Shown here piece by piece: positions 9,051 through 17,934 of a DNA stretch of 64,000 nucleotides (position 1 is its first letter; each line of letters starts with the position of its first letter). The notes under the pieces were generated by a model. The model did no database searches, was not told the DNA's origin, and saw only the letters and a list, made by a program, of their open reading frames with translations. The stretch comes from Burkholderia cepacia ATCC 25416 (GTDB taxonomy: Bacteria > Pseudomonadota > Gammaproteobacteria > Burkholderiales > Burkholderiaceae), in assembly GCF_001411495.1 (NCBI RefSeq), contig NZ_CP012982.1, forward strand, positions 2,294,001 through 2,358,000, written 5' to 3'. The position numbers were made by a program, and so were the translations under genes.

Positions 9051-10208
9051 ATGAGGACAAGGCGACGAACCGCGGTGCTCGCGGCGACGCTGGCGTTCGC
9101 GGCGGCATGGGCCGGCGGCGCGAATGCGACGGAAAAGCCGGAAGAACTGGTCGTGCAGAAGATGCCGCTCTGGCATCCGCACGAGGTCTATATCGTCGAC
9201 ATCTCGATGCCGTCGATGACCGACGGACGCATCTACGTGTACGACGCCGATGCGAAGAAACTGCTCGGCCAGATCGACGGCGGCTTCGGCCCGGGCCTCG
9301 CGATCTCGCCGGACCGCAAGACGAGCTTCGTCGCGACGACGTACTTCTCGCGCGGCTCGCACGGCACGCGCACCGACGTCGTCGAGATCACCGACAACAC
9401 GACGCTCGATCATGCGGGCGAGATCGTGATTCCGGCGAAGCATGCGCAGCACGTGCCGTCGCCGTACAACACCGCGTTCAGCGCGGACGGCAAGTGGCTG
9501 TACGTCGCGAACATCACGCCGGCCGCATCGGTGACGGTGATCGACGCGGTCTCGAAGAAGGTGCTGTCGGAGATCGACACGGCGGCCTGCGTGCTCGCGT
9601 ATCCGTCGGGCAACGACCGCTTCACGGCGCTGTGTGAAAGCGGCAAGGCGCTGACCGTCACGCTCGACGCGAACGGCAAGGAAACGAAGCGCACGATGTC
9701 GGATGCGTTCATCGACGTCGACAAGGATCCGGCGTTCGTGAACGCGTCGCGCCACAAGGGCGACTATCTGTTTACGACCTACGGCGGCAACGTGCGCAGC
9801 GCGGATTTCAGCGGCGACAAGCCCGTGTTCGGCAAGCCGTGGCCGCTGCTGACGGACGCCGAGCGCGCCGAAGGCTGGCGCCCGGGCGGCATGCAGCAGA
9901 CGGCCGTGCAGGCGAAGCAGAACCGCTACTACGTGCTGATGCACAAGGGTACCGACGGCTCGCACAAGGACCCCGGCACGCAGGTGTGGGTGTTCGACCT
10001 GAAGTCGAAGCAGCGTGTCGCGCGCTGGGATCTCGCGCAGCAGAAGATCGATCCCCTCGTGTCGATCCAGGTCAGCGAGGACGACAAGCCGCTGTTCTAC
10101 GGGCTGACGGCGACCTCCGACCTCGTCGTGATGGATGCGCGCACGGGCAAGCTGCAGCACGTCGAGAAGCAGATCGGCAATACGTCGTCGCTGCTCGTCA
10201 ACCCGTGA
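9051..10208 (+). CDS. mauB: TTQ amine dehydrogenase large (beta-propeller) subunit
   Basis: Heavy chain of a periplasmic quinoprotein amine dehydrogenase, a seven-bladed beta-propeller that holds the small TTQ subunit. It has 385 residues with a signal peptide up to about residue 25 (AAWAGGANA-TEK). The segment LTDAERAEGWRPGG and the C-terminal block VSEDDKPLFYGL match MauB of methylamine dehydrogenases, while NVRSADFSGD also recalls the aromatic amine dehydrogenase AauB. Substrate class is therefore open; the aldehyde dehydrogenase at the end of the operon favours an aromatic or arylalkyl amine. ATG 9051 follows an AGGCGA purine run and begins directly with the signal peptide. It is the first gene of an operon with very short gaps or overlaps. 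Confidence 0.9.
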   Translation: MRTRRRTAVLAATLAFAAAWAGGANATEKPEELVVQKMPLWHPHEVYIVDISMPSMTDGRIYVYDADAKKLLGQIDGGFGPGLAISPDRKTSFVATTYFSRGSHGTRTDVVEITDNTTLDHAGEIVIPAKHAQHVPSPYNTAFSADGKWLYVANITPAASVTVIDAVSKKVLSEIDTAACVLAYPSGNDRFTALCESGKALTVTLDANGKETKRTMSDAFIDVDKDPAFVNASRHKGDYLFTTYGGNVRSADFSGDKPVFGKPWPLLTDAERAEGWRPGGMQQTAVQAKQNRYYVLMHKGTDGSHKDPGTQVWVFDLKSKQRVARWDLAQQKIDPLVSIQVSEDDKPLFYGLTATSDLVVMDARTGKLQHVEKQIGNTSSLLVNP

Positions 10209-10215
10209 GGCCGCG

Positions 10216-10770
10216 ATGACGCTCGATCCCGTACTTGCCACCAGCGCGCAGGCCGGCGCTGCCGTCGTCGTGCTGCTCGGCGCCTTCGCGAAGATGCGCC
10301 GGCCCGCCGCGTTCAGCCGGGCACTCGCCGGCTACCGGCTGCTGCCCGGCGCGCTGACCGCGCCCGTCGCGTTCGCGATTCCGCTCGCGGAAGCCGTCGG
10401 CGCGGCGGCACTGCTGTTTCCCGATACGCGCATGGCCGGCGCGATCGGCCTGATCGCGCTGCTCGTCGCCTTCGCGGCGGCGATCGCGATCAATCTCCTG
10501 CGCGGCCACACCGACATCGACTGCGGCTGTTCCGGCTTCGCGGCCGCGCGAGCAGATGCGCCGCGCGGCATCGGCTGGCTGCACGTCGGTCGCGCGCTGC
10601 TGCTCGCCGCGCTGGCCGCGACCGCGCTCGTCGAGCCGGGCGCGCGCGCGGTCGTGTGGTTCGACTACCTGACGCTGTTCTTCTCCGTGCTGCTGATCGT
10701 CTGCGCGCTGCTCACCGTCGACGTGCTGCTCGCCAACGGACCGCGCCTTTCCCATCTGAGGAATTCATGA
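10216..10770 (+). CDS. mauE: MauE-type membrane protein for amine dehydrogenase maturation
   Basis: Integral membrane protein of 184 residues with about five hydrophobic segments and a central DCGCSG motif (CxC) facing a loop. This is the MauE/DoxX-like arrangement needed for correct folding and disulfide formation of the small subunit. It begins seven bases after mauB and its stop overlaps the start of mauD (ATGA). MauE and MauD are thought to act as a periplasmic thiol-redox pair for the small subunit, which carries six disulfides in the known family. Confidence 0.88.
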   Translation: MTLDPVLATSAQAGAAVVVLLGAFAKMRRPAAFSRALAGYRLLPGALTAPVAFAIPLAEAVGAAALLFPDTRMAGAIGLIALLVAFAAAIAINLLRGHTDIDCGCSGFAAARADAPRGIGWLHVGRALLLAALAATALVEPGARAVVWFDYLTLFFSVLLIVCALLTVDVLLANGPRLSHLRNS

Positions 10771-11393
10771 TGCAAACCGCTCTCACCGTTTCCACCGCCC
10801 TGCTGTGGGTGGCCGTCCTCGCGCTCGGCGCGATCTGTCTCGCGCTCGTGCGCCAGATCGGCATCCTGTACGAACGCATCATGCCGGCCGGTGCATTGAT
10901 GATCGACAAGGGGCCGGCGGTCGGCGCGATCGCGCCGGCGTTCGAGCTGACCGACATTCGTGGCTCGCAGGTGAAGGTCGGCGGCATCGATGCGTCGGGC
11001 AAGGCGACGCTGCTGTTCTTCCTGTCGCCGACGTGCCCCGTCTGCAAGAAGCTGCTGCCGCTGCTGCCGTCGCTGCAGGCGAGCGAATCGACGCCGGTGA
11101 ACATCGTGCTCGCGAGCGACGGCGATATCGACGAACACACGCGCTTCGCGCGCAAGCACGACCTCGGGCGCTTCCCGTACGTGCTGTCGCAGGAGCTCGG
11201 CCTCGCGTACCAGATCGGCAAGCTGCCGTATGCGGTGCTGCTCGACGAATCCGGCACGGTGCGTGCAAAGGGCCTCGTCAATACGCGCGAGCATCTCGAG
11301 AGCCTGTTCGAAGCGAAGGAGCGCGGCGTCGCATCGCTGCAGCAGTTCGTGCACGGCGATCACAGCCACGACGCGCACGCGCAGCACGCATGA
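10767..11393 (+). CDS. mauD: MauD-type thioredoxin-like disulfide protein
   Basis: Membrane-anchored thioredoxin-fold protein of 208 residues. One N-terminal hydrophobic anchor (about residues 7-29) precedes the redox motif SPTCPVCKKL (CPVC). It is expected to form or isomerise disulfides in the MauA subunit in the periplasm. The start ATG at 10767 overlaps the mauE stop, indicating translational coupling. The C-terminus is histidine-rich (HGDHSHDAHAQHA), which could bind metal; I have no family precedent for that. Confidence 0.9.
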   Translation: MMQTALTVSTALLWVAVLALGAICLALVRQIGILYERIMPAGALMIDKGPAVGAIAPAFELTDIRGSQVKVGGIDASGKATLLFFLSPTCPVCKKLLPLLPSLQASESTPVNIVLASDGDIDEHTRFARKHDLGRFPYVLSQELGLAYQIGKLPYAVLLDESGTVRAKGLVNTREHLESLFEAKERGVASLQQFVHGDHSHDAHAQHA

Positions 11394-11432
11394 CCGGCCG
11401 ACCCTCTTTCAACGTCAAGGGAGAACAACGAC

Positions 11433-11969
11433 ATGGGCCTGTTTGATTCATGGTTCGAGCGGTCGGCGCGCGGCGTCGCGCAGCACAGTTCGCGGCGCAG
11501 CGCGATGGCGAAGCTCGGCAAGGTGCTGGTGGGATCGGCGATGCTGCCGCTGCTGCCCGTCGATCGCACCGCGTATGCGGCCGAGGCGGCGTCGGGCGCA
11601 TCCGGTGCCGCCGCCTCGGGGGCGAGCGACGACCCGATGAGCTGCGACTACTGGAAATACTGCGCGATCGACGGCTGGCTGTGCAGTTGTTGCGGCGGCA
11701 CGTCGAGCAGTTGCCCGCCGGGCACGACGCCTTCGCCGATCACGTGGATCGGCACCTGCCGCAATCCGCACGACGGTTCGGACTACATCGTGTCTTACAA
11801 CGATTGCTGCGGCAAGACGTCGTGCGGCAAGTGCTTCTGCAACCGCAACGAGCGCGAGAAGCCGCTGTACAAGCTGTCGCTGAACAACGACATCAACTGG
11901 TGCATGGCGAACGGCAATTCGAATTACCACTGTTCGGTTTCGGTTCTGTTGGGGGCAGCGAAGCAATGA
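11433..11969 (+). CDS. mauA: TTQ amine dehydrogenase small subunit
   Basis: Catalytic light chain of 178 residues, cysteine-rich, in which two tryptophans are cross-linked to form tryptophan tryptophylquinone. The candidates are W105 (SPITWIGTC) and W156 (DINWCMANGNS); their spacing of 51 equals that of Trp57 and Trp108 in Paracoccus MADH. Cysteine blocks CDYWKYCAIDGWLCSCCGG and YNDCCGKTSCGKC are conserved. The leader has SRRSAMAKLGKVLVG, a twin-arginine-type signal, so the protein may be exported by Tat. An Ala/Ser/Gly-rich linker (AASGASGAAASGAS) precedes the mature core. Its stop overlaps the next start (ATGA). Confidence 0.93.
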   Translation: MGLFDSWFERSARGVAQHSSRRSAMAKLGKVLVGSAMLPLLPVDRTAYAAEAASGASGAAASGASDDPMSCDYWKYCAIDGWLCSCCGGTSSSCPPGTTPSPITWIGTCRNPHDGSDYIVSYNDCCGKTSCGKCFCNRNEREKPLYKLSLNNDINWCMANGNSNYHCSVSVLLGAAKQ

Positions 11970-12466
11970 AAGTGACGCAAGCAGGAAAGATCGCAGTCGC
12001 GTGCATGACGGCCGTGGCGGCCTTCGCGTTGCCAGGCGCCGCCCGCGCGCAGGAAGCCGTGCATTACCCGGCCGGCAAGAGCCTGTTCGACGCGCAGTGC
12101 GCGGTGTGCCATCAGGCGGGCGGGAAAGGGCAGGACGGCCTCGCGCCGCCGCTGACCGAGTATCCGGGCAAGTATGCGACGGCCGAGGCGGGGCGTGCGC
12201 AGCTGGTCGCGACACTGCTGCACGGGATGTTCGGCGAGATCAAGGTGCGCGACAAGCGTTACAACTTCAAGATGCCGTCGTTTGCGAGCGCGAGCGACGA
12301 CGACATCGCGCACGTGCTCAACTACGTCGTGTTCGATCTCAACGCGCAGCACGGCGATGCGAAGCCGTTCACGGCGGCCGACATCCGCGCGGCGCGCGCG
12401 AAGGCGATGGACGGCACGGCCGTTCATGCGCAACGCGAAGTCGTCATTAAGGGGCTCGGCCTGTGA
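11966..12466 (+). CDS. Periplasmic monohaem cytochrome c
   Basis: Small exported cytochrome of 166 residues with a signal peptide (cleavage near ARAQ) and one haem motif CAVCH at residues 45-49. A methionine-containing segment (YNFKMPSF) could supply the sixth ligand. The start overlaps the mauA stop and the stop overlaps the next gene, so it is part of the same operon. Probable role is electron acceptor for the amine dehydrogenase, in place of amicyanin or azurin. The first two hundred in-frame codons upstream belong to another frame of mauA and are excluded. Confidence 0.87.
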   Translation: MKVTQAGKIAVACMTAVAAFALPGAARAQEAVHYPAGKSLFDAQCAVCHQAGGKGQDGLAPPLTEYPGKYATAEAGRAQLVATLLHGMFGEIKVRDKRYNFKMPSFASASDDDIAHVLNYVVFDLNAQHGDAKPFTAADIRAARAKAMDGTAVHAQREVVIKGLGL

Positions 12467-13008
12467 AGGTTGCCCGTGCATCCCGTGTTTGCGACGTCGC
12501 GCCGCGCGCGCGGCGCGCGTCGGCATCGTGGTTCGGCAACCTGTCGCGCCACCTGTCGTCGCTGCTGATGCTTGCCGGGGCGGTCGTCGGCCTGATCGCG
12601 GCACCTGCGCATGCGGAAGGCACGGCCGACGCGGCGCTCGCGCGGCAGCACTGGGTGCTCAACTGCATGGGCTGCCACACGGCCACGGGCGGCGGTATCG
12701 CCGGCAAGGTGCCGCCGCTCGCGAACTCGCTCGGCTATTTCACGCATCTGCCGGCCGGGCGCGAGTACGTGATGCGCGTGCCCGGCGCATCGAACTCGGC
12801 ACTGTCGGACCAGGACCTGGCCGACGTGCTCAACTGGGTACTCACGACCATGAACCGCGACGCGCTGCCGCGCGACTTCAAGCCCTATACGGCCGTCGAA
12901 GTCGCCGCGCACCGCCGTCCTGCCTATTCCGACGTCGCGACCGTGCGCGCCGGCCTCGTTCGCGCGTTGCAGGCACGCGGGGTCGACGGCGTCGTGGATC
13001 GCTACTGA
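12463..13008 (+). CDS. Second monohaem cytochrome c-like protein
   Basis: Protein of 181 residues starting with GTG that overlaps the preceding stop (GTGA). A basic N-terminus and hydrophobic stretch (LSSLLMLAGAVVGLIAAPAHA) form a long signal peptide. One haem motif, CMGCH, begins at C68, and its SDQDLADVLNWVL helix is typical of class I cytochromes. Paired with the preceding cytochrome it could form an electron relay. An alternative is a role in TTQ maturation, since no dihaem MauG gene is present in the operon. Confidence 0.83.
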   Translation: MKVARASRVCDVAPRARRASASWFGNLSRHLSSLLMLAGAVVGLIAAPAHAEGTADAALARQHWVLNCMGCHTATGGGIAGKVPPLANSLGYFTHLPAGREYVMRVPGASNSALSDQDLADVLNWVLTTMNRDALPRDFKPYTAVEVAAHRRPAYSDVATVRAGLVRALQARGVDGVVDRY

Positions 13009-13041
13009 CCGACCCATTCAGGAAATCGAGGAAGAACGAAG

Positions 13042-14547
13042 ATGGAGACAAACCAGAACTTTCCGCTGCTCGACGCCACGCGCGCGTTTCTCGCGAAGCC
13101 GAAGAAGATGCTGATCGGCGCCGAGTGGAGCGACGCTGCGTCGGGCCGCCGGCTCGACGTCGTGAATCCGGCCGACGGCACCGTGCTCGCGCGTGTGCCC
13201 GAAGCGGACGAGCACGATGTGCAACGGGCCGTCGCGGCCGCGCGGCGCGCATTCGATGCGGGGCCGTGGCGTACCGCGAAGACCACCGACCGCGAGCATC
13301 TGCTGCTGGCGCTCGCCGACCTGATCGAAGCGAATGCGCGCGAGCTGGCCGAGATCGAGTCGCTCGACAACGGCAAGCCCGTGATGGTGGCGCAGGGGCT
13401 CGATGTCGCGATGGCCGCGCAGTGCTTCCGCTACATGGCTGGTTGGGCGACGAAGATCGAAGGCAGCGTGATCGACGCAGGCATGCCGTACATGCCCGAC
13501 AGCGAGATCTTCACCTACACGCGCAAGGAGCCGGTCGGTGTGGTCGGCGCGATCATTCCGTGGAATTTCCCGCTGCTGATGGCGGCGTGGAAGCTCGCGC
13601 CCGCGCTGGCCACGGGCTGCACCGTGGTGTTGAAACCCGCGGAAGATACGCCGCTGAGTGCGTTGCGCCTGGGCGAGCTGATCCAGGCGGCCGGTTTCCC
13701 GGACGGCGTCGTCAATATCGTCACTGGTTACGGTCATACGGCCGGCGCCGCGCTGTCGCGCGATCCGCGCATCGACAAGATCGCGTTCACGGGCTCGACG
13801 CAGACGGGCAAGACGATCGGCCACGCGGCGCTCGACAACATGACGCGGATGTCGCTGGAACTCGGCGGCAAGTCGCCGGTGATCGTGCTGCCCGACGTCG
13901 ATCCGGACAAGGCCGCACTCGGTGTGGCGAACGCGATCTTCTTCAACCAGGGGCAGGTGTGCACGGCCGGGTCGCGCGCGTACATCCACGCGAAGGTGTT
14001 CGACGACGTGATCGGGCGCGTCGCGAAGATCGCCGCGAGCCTGAAGATCGGCCCGGGGATGGATCCGTCGACGCAGATCGGCCCGCTCGTCTCGGCGAAG
14101 CAGCGCGAGCGCGTGTGCGGTTATATCGATTCGGGATTCGGCGAGGGCGCGCGCGCCGCGGCGGGCGGCCGAGCGATCGAGGGCCCGGGCTTCTTCGTCG
14201 AGCCGACCGTGCTGGTCGATACGACGCAGGCGATGCGCGTCGTGCGCGAGGAGATCTTCGGGCCGGTGCTCGTCGCGATGCCGTTCGACGACGTCGACAC
14301 GGCCGTGCAGCTCGCCAACGACACGCCGTACGGCCTCGGCGCGAGCATCTGGTCGAACGACCTTTCCGCGATTCACAAGCTGATCCCGCGCATCGCCGCC
14401 GGCACGGTGTGGGTCAACTGCCACTCGCTGCTCGACAACGCGATGCCGTTCGGCGGGATGAAGCAGTCGGGTTTCGGCCGCGAACTCGGTCGCGCGGTGA
14501 TCGACCAGTACACGGAAAGCAAGTCGGTGATGATGAACTACGCATGA
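13042..14547 (+). CDS. NAD(P)-dependent aldehyde dehydrogenase (phenylacetaldehyde dehydrogenase-like)
   Basis: Cytoplasmic enzyme of 501 residues oxidising an aldehyde to the acid. The catalytic pair is E273 in LELGGKSP and C307 in GQVCTAGS, 34 residues apart as expected. The cofactor region contains PWNFPLL and FTGSTQTGK. Overall it most resembles FeaB-type phenylacetaldehyde dehydrogenases. It starts 33 bases after the second cytochrome, so it probably handles the aldehyde released by the amine dehydrogenase. Together these genes would convert an arylalkyl amine such as phenylethylamine or tyramine to the arylacetic acid; the exact substrate is an inference. Confidence 0.92.
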   Translation: METNQNFPLLDATRAFLAKPKKMLIGAEWSDAASGRRLDVVNPADGTVLARVPEADEHDVQRAVAAARRAFDAGPWRTAKTTDREHLLLALADLIEANARELAEIESLDNGKPVMVAQGLDVAMAAQCFRYMAGWATKIEGSVIDAGMPYMPDSEIFTYTRKEPVGVVGAIIPWNFPLLMAAWKLAPALATGCTVVLKPAEDTPLSALRLGELIQAAGFPDGVVNIVTGYGHTAGAALSRDPRIDKIAFTGSTQTGKTIGHAALDNMTRMSLELGGKSPVIVLPDVDPDKAALGVANAIFFNQGQVCTAGSRAYIHAKVFDDVIGRVAKIAASLKIGPGMDPSTQIGPLVSAKQRERVCGYIDSGFGEGARAAAGGRAIEGPGFFVEPTVLVDTTQAMRVVREEIFGPVLVAMPFDDVDTAVQLANDTPYGLGASIWSNDLSAIHKLIPRIAAGTVWVNCHSLLDNAMPFGGMKQSGFGRELGRAVIDQYTESKSVMMNYA

Positions 14548-14799
14548 GCGTAGCGGCGGGTGCGTGCGTTGCCGCCATGTCGGCCGCGCGCGCATGCCGC
14601 AGGCGGGCCCATCCGGATCGCGGCATCGCGGCCGGGCGCCGGCGGCGGGCTGCAGTCACGCACCGATCCCGTTCGGCGCAGGCGCGCTCGACCTGAGGCA
14701 TCCGCTCGATGCGGCGCCAGGCGGTGCGCAAGGCCAGCCGGCCGGGTCGAAGCACGACATCCGAGCGCACGCGCGAACGCCACGAACGCCACGAACGCA

Positions 14800-15243
14800 T
14801 CACGCACGAACCAGCACCAAGCCGAGAATGAGACACGCCGCGCCGGCCAGGCGGATCGGGCTGGCCGAATGCTGCTGGATGCCGAGCACACCGAAATGGT
14901 CGAACACGAGCGCGCCGGTCATCTGCCCGACGACGATCAGCGCGAGCGTCGTCGCGGCGCCCAGTCGCGGCACCATCAGGATCGCGATGCCGACGAACAC
15001 CGCGCCGAAGAATCCGCCGGTCCAGCTGAACCACGACCCCGCATCGGCGACGGTGCCGCTCAGGCGAGGATGCGGGGACAGGAGCGCGACGGCGAGCATC
15101 GCGGCCAGGCCGACGAGGTAGCTGACCGACCCGGCCCACCACGGCGAGCCGAGCTGCGCGCGGAGGTTGGCGTTGAGCACCTGTTGCAACGCCACGCTGA
15201 TGCCGGCGGCGACGGCCAGCAGATACGACAGGAGAGTAGTCAC
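14800..15243 (-). CDS. YdcZ/DUF606 family membrane protein (DMT superfamily)
   Basis: Inner-membrane protein of about 147 residues with four to five hydrophobic helices (LLSYLLAVAAGISVALQQ, VSYLVGLAAMLAVALL, FFGAVFVGIAILMV, TTLALIVVGQMTGALVFDHFG, RLAGAACLILGLVLV). This is the half-size YdcZ type of the drug/metabolite transporter superfamily, which often acts as a dimer. I start at GTG 15243 because the sequence upstream to 15336 is basic and non-membrane. It is divergent from the LysR gene, its likely regulator. Transport substrate is unknown. Confidence 0.8.
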   Translation of the reverse strand: MTTLLSYLLAVAAGISVALQQVLNANLRAQLGSPWWAGSVSYLVGLAAMLAVALLSPHPRLSGTVADAGSWFSWTGGFFGAVFVGIAILMVPRLGAATTLALIVVGQMTGALVFDHFGVLGIQQHSASPIRLAGAACLILGLVLVRA

Positions 15244-15364
15244 GAAGAGGGCGGCTCCGGCGATGTGGCCGCGACGGCGGTTCCGGCACGGCAGGCTTCC
15301 ATTCTGGGAAGCGCGACGGTATAACGCAAATATCAAATCGGGCGCTTATCCATCTCGTTTCGGC

Positions 15365-16264
15365 ATGTCATCCCTGAGGCAAATTCAGTACTTCCTGACC
15401 GTGGCCGATCTCGGCGGCTTCACGCCGGCCGCGAGCGCGCTCCATGTCGCGCAGTCGGCGCTGAGCCGGCAGATCGGTCAACTGGAAGACGAACTGGGGT
15501 TCCCGCTGTTCGACCGGGAGCCGAGGGGCGTGCGGCTCACGGCGGCCGGCGCGATCTATCGCGATCGCGTCGCGTCGATTCCGGCGACCCTGGCTGCCGC
15601 GGCCGAGGAGGGCGCACGGTTGTCGCGCGGTGAAGCGGGCGTATTGCGGCTCCTGCATTCGAGCACCGTTCCCGTCGGCAGCCTGATGCCGGTGCTCGAG
15701 CGTTTCATGGGCGCGTGCCCGGGTGCGCGGATCGATCTCGACCGCGCGTCGTCCGAGGATCAGGTACTGGAGATCGCGAACGGCAACGCCGATATCGGGA
15801 TCGTTCGTGTGCCGGTGCTGCGCCGCGATCCGCGCGTCCGTTTCGTCGAGCTCGCGGCCGAGCGCTTGTGCGTGGCGGTGGCGGCCGATCACCCGCTGGC
15901 GGGCCGCCGGCGCACCGCGATCTCGCGGCTGCGGCGCGAGCCGTTCGTATCGGCCGTGCATCGGGAGCGGGGCGGGCTGGCGCGCGTCGTGATCGACCTT
16001 TGCCTGAAACGGGGATTCGTGCCCGCGACCGCCCGGATCGTGTCGCCGAAGACGTCGATGCTGAATCTCGTCGCGGCCGGGCAGGGCGTGGCGATCGTGC
16101 CGGAACGGATGGCGAGCCTCGGTATCGACGGAGTCGTCTTCGTGCCGATCTCGGATGACGACGCAAAATCGGCGTGCGCGCTGGTGCTGCCGGTCGAGCC
16201 GACGGCGCTGGCGGACGCGTTCGTGCGCGTGATCGCAGCGGGAAGCGCGCGGGACGATGCCTGA
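15365..16264 (+). CDS. LysR-family transcriptional regulator
   Basis: Regulator of 299 residues. The N-terminal winged helix reads LRQIQYFLTVADLGGFTPAASALHVAQSALSRQI in standard LysR order (discontinuous here). The C-terminal substrate-binding domain follows, with IGIVRVPVLR and the GQGVAIVPERMA block. ATG 15365 places the helix-turn-helix at the usual distance from the N-terminus; the longer open frame upstream overlaps the divergent gene and its promoter. It probably controls the adjacent YdcZ-type gene through the 121-base shared gap. Confidence 0.88.
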   Translation: MSSLRQIQYFLTVADLGGFTPAASALHVAQSALSRQIGQLEDELGFPLFDREPRGVRLTAAGAIYRDRVASIPATLAAAAEEGARLSRGEAGVLRLLHSSTVPVGSLMPVLERFMGACPGARIDLDRASSEDQVLEIANGNADIGIVRVPVLRRDPRVRFVELAAERLCVAVAADHPLAGRRRTAISRLRREPFVSAVHRERGGLARVVIDLCLKRGFVPATARIVSPKTSMLNLVAAGQGVAIVPERMASLGIDGVVFVPISDDDAKSACALVLPVEPTALADAFVRVIAAGSARDDA

Positions 16265-16293
16265 CGGGCGCCCCGTGCGTCATCCCGCCGGAT

Positions 16294-16327
16294 AAAAAAA
16301 ACGCCAACCCGTCGAAACGGGCTGGCG
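16294..16327 (-). terminator. Rho-independent terminator of aceA
   Basis: Nine-base-pair stem (16302-16310 with 16319-16327, one G-U wobble on the minus strand) followed on the minus strand by eight uridines (A-run 16294-16301). It lies 24 bases past the aceA stop. Confidence 0.9.
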
Positions 16328-16350
16328 TCGTGCTTCCGGTATGGCGACGA

Positions 16351-17934
16351 TCAGAACTGGTTCATCGTGTTGTCCTTGCCTGCCGCCTTCAGCGCTGCTT
16401 CGCCGCTGAAGTATTCCTTGTGGTCGTCGCCGATGTCCGAGCCGGACATGTTCTGGTGCTTCACGCAGGCGATGCCCTGACGGATTTCCTTGCGCTGCAC
16501 GCCGGCCACGTAGCCCAGCATGCCCTGGTCGCCGAAGTATTCCTTGGCCAGGTTGTCGGTCGACAGCGCGGCGGTGTGGTATGTCGGCAGCGTGATCAGG
16601 TGGTGGAAGATACCTGCTTCGCGCGATGCGTCCGCCTGGAACGTGCGGATCTTCTCGTCGGCCAGCGTGGCCAGTTCCGTCTCGTCGTACTCCACGCTCA
16701 TCAGCTGCGCACGGTCGTATGCCGACACGTCCTTGCCTGCCGCCTTCATCGCGTCGTACGCCTGCTGACGGAAGTTCAGCGTCCAGTTGAACGACGGGCT
16801 GTTGTTGTACACCAGCTTCGCGTTCGGGATGACCTTGCGGATCTCGCTGACCATGCCGCCGATCTGCGCGATATGCGGTTTTTCGGTTTCGATCCACAGC
16901 AGGTCGGCGCCGTTCTGCAGCGACGTGATGCAGTCGAGCACGCAGCGCGCTTCGCCCGTGCCGGCGCGGAACTGGAACAGGTTGCTCGGCAGGCGCTTCG
17001 GACGCAGCAGCTTGCCGTCGCGCTTGATGACCACGTCACCGTTGCCCAGCTGGTCGGCCGACAGTTCTTCGCAGTCAAGGAACGCGTTGTACTGGTCGCC
17101 CAGGTCGCCCGGCGTGTTGGTCACGGCGATCTGCTTGGTCAGGCCGGCGCCCAGCGAGTCGGTACGGGCCACGATGATGCCGTCGTCCACGCCCAGTTCC
17201 AGGAACGCGTAGCGGATCGCGCGGATCTTGGCCAGGAAGTCCTCGTGCGGCACGGTGACCTTGCCGTCCTGGTGGCCGCACTGCTTCTCGTCGGACACCT
17301 GGTTTTCGATCTGGATACAGCATGCGCCCGCTTCGATGAACTGCTTGGCCAGCAGGTACGTGGCTTCCGCGTTGCCGAAACCGGCGTCGATGTCGGCGAT
17401 GATCGGCACGACGTGCGTGACGTGGTTGTCGATCTTGTCCTGGATCGCGGCCTTCGCGGCGGCGTCCTTGGCGGCATCGAGTTCGCGGAACAGGCCGCCC
17501 AGTTCACGGGCGTCGGCCTGGCGCAGGAACGTGTAGAGCTCGCGAATCAGCGCGCTGACCGAGGTCTTTTCGTGCATCGACTGGTCCGGCAGCGGGCCGA
17601 ACTCGGAGCGCAGCGCCGCGACCATCCAGCCGGACAGGTACAGGTAGCGGCGTTCGGTGCTGTTGAAGTGCTTCTTGATGGAGATCATCTTCTGCTGGCC
17701 GATGAAGCCGTGCCAGCAACCCAGCGACTGCGTGTACTTGGACGGGTCGGCGTCGTAGGCGGCCATGTCGGCACGCATGATCTTCGCGGTGTACTTGGCG
17801 ATGTCCAGGCCCGTCTTGAACTTGTTCTGGGCACGCATGCGGGCGGCGTACTCGGGGCTGATCGCATTCCACGCGCTGCCGTGGTTTTCCTTCAAACCGG
17901 CAACTGCCTTGATGTCGTCTTGATACTGGGCCAT
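16351..17934 (-). CDS. aceA: Isocitrate lyase, long form
   Basis: Glyoxylate-shunt enzyme cleaving isocitrate to succinate and glyoxylate. The protein has 527 residues, the long P. aeruginosa-like isoform rather than the 430-residue E. coli type. The active-site loop reads KQCGHQDGK with catalytic C219; the ADIDAGFGN and IEAGACCIQIENQ segments form the Mg-binding barrel core. The stop is followed by a clear terminator. Upstream, a perfect palindrome near 18049-18064 is a candidate operator. No malate synthase gene is visible in the window. Confidence 0.97.
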   Translation of the reverse strand: MAQYQDDIKAVAGLKENHGSAWNAISPEYAARMRAQNKFKTGLDIAKYTAKIMRADMAAYDADPSKYTQSLGCWHGFIGQQKMISIKKHFNSTERRYLYLSGWMVAALRSEFGPLPDQSMHEKTSVSALIRELYTFLRQADARELGGLFRELDAAKDAAAKAAIQDKIDNHVTHVVPIIADIDAGFGNAEATYLLAKQFIEAGACCIQIENQVSDEKQCGHQDGKVTVPHEDFLAKIRAIRYAFLELGVDDGIIVARTDSLGAGLTKQIAVTNTPGDLGDQYNAFLDCEELSADQLGNGDVVIKRDGKLLRPKRLPSNLFQFRAGTGEARCVLDCITSLQNGADLLWIETEKPHIAQIGGMVSEIRKVIPNAKLVYNNSPSFNWTLNFRQQAYDAMKAAGKDVSAYDRAQLMSVEYDETELATLADEKIRTFQADASREAGIFHHLITLPTYHTAALSTDNLAKEYFGDQGMLGYVAGVQRKEIRQGIACVKHQNMSGSDIGDDHKEYFSGEAALKAAGKDNTMNQF

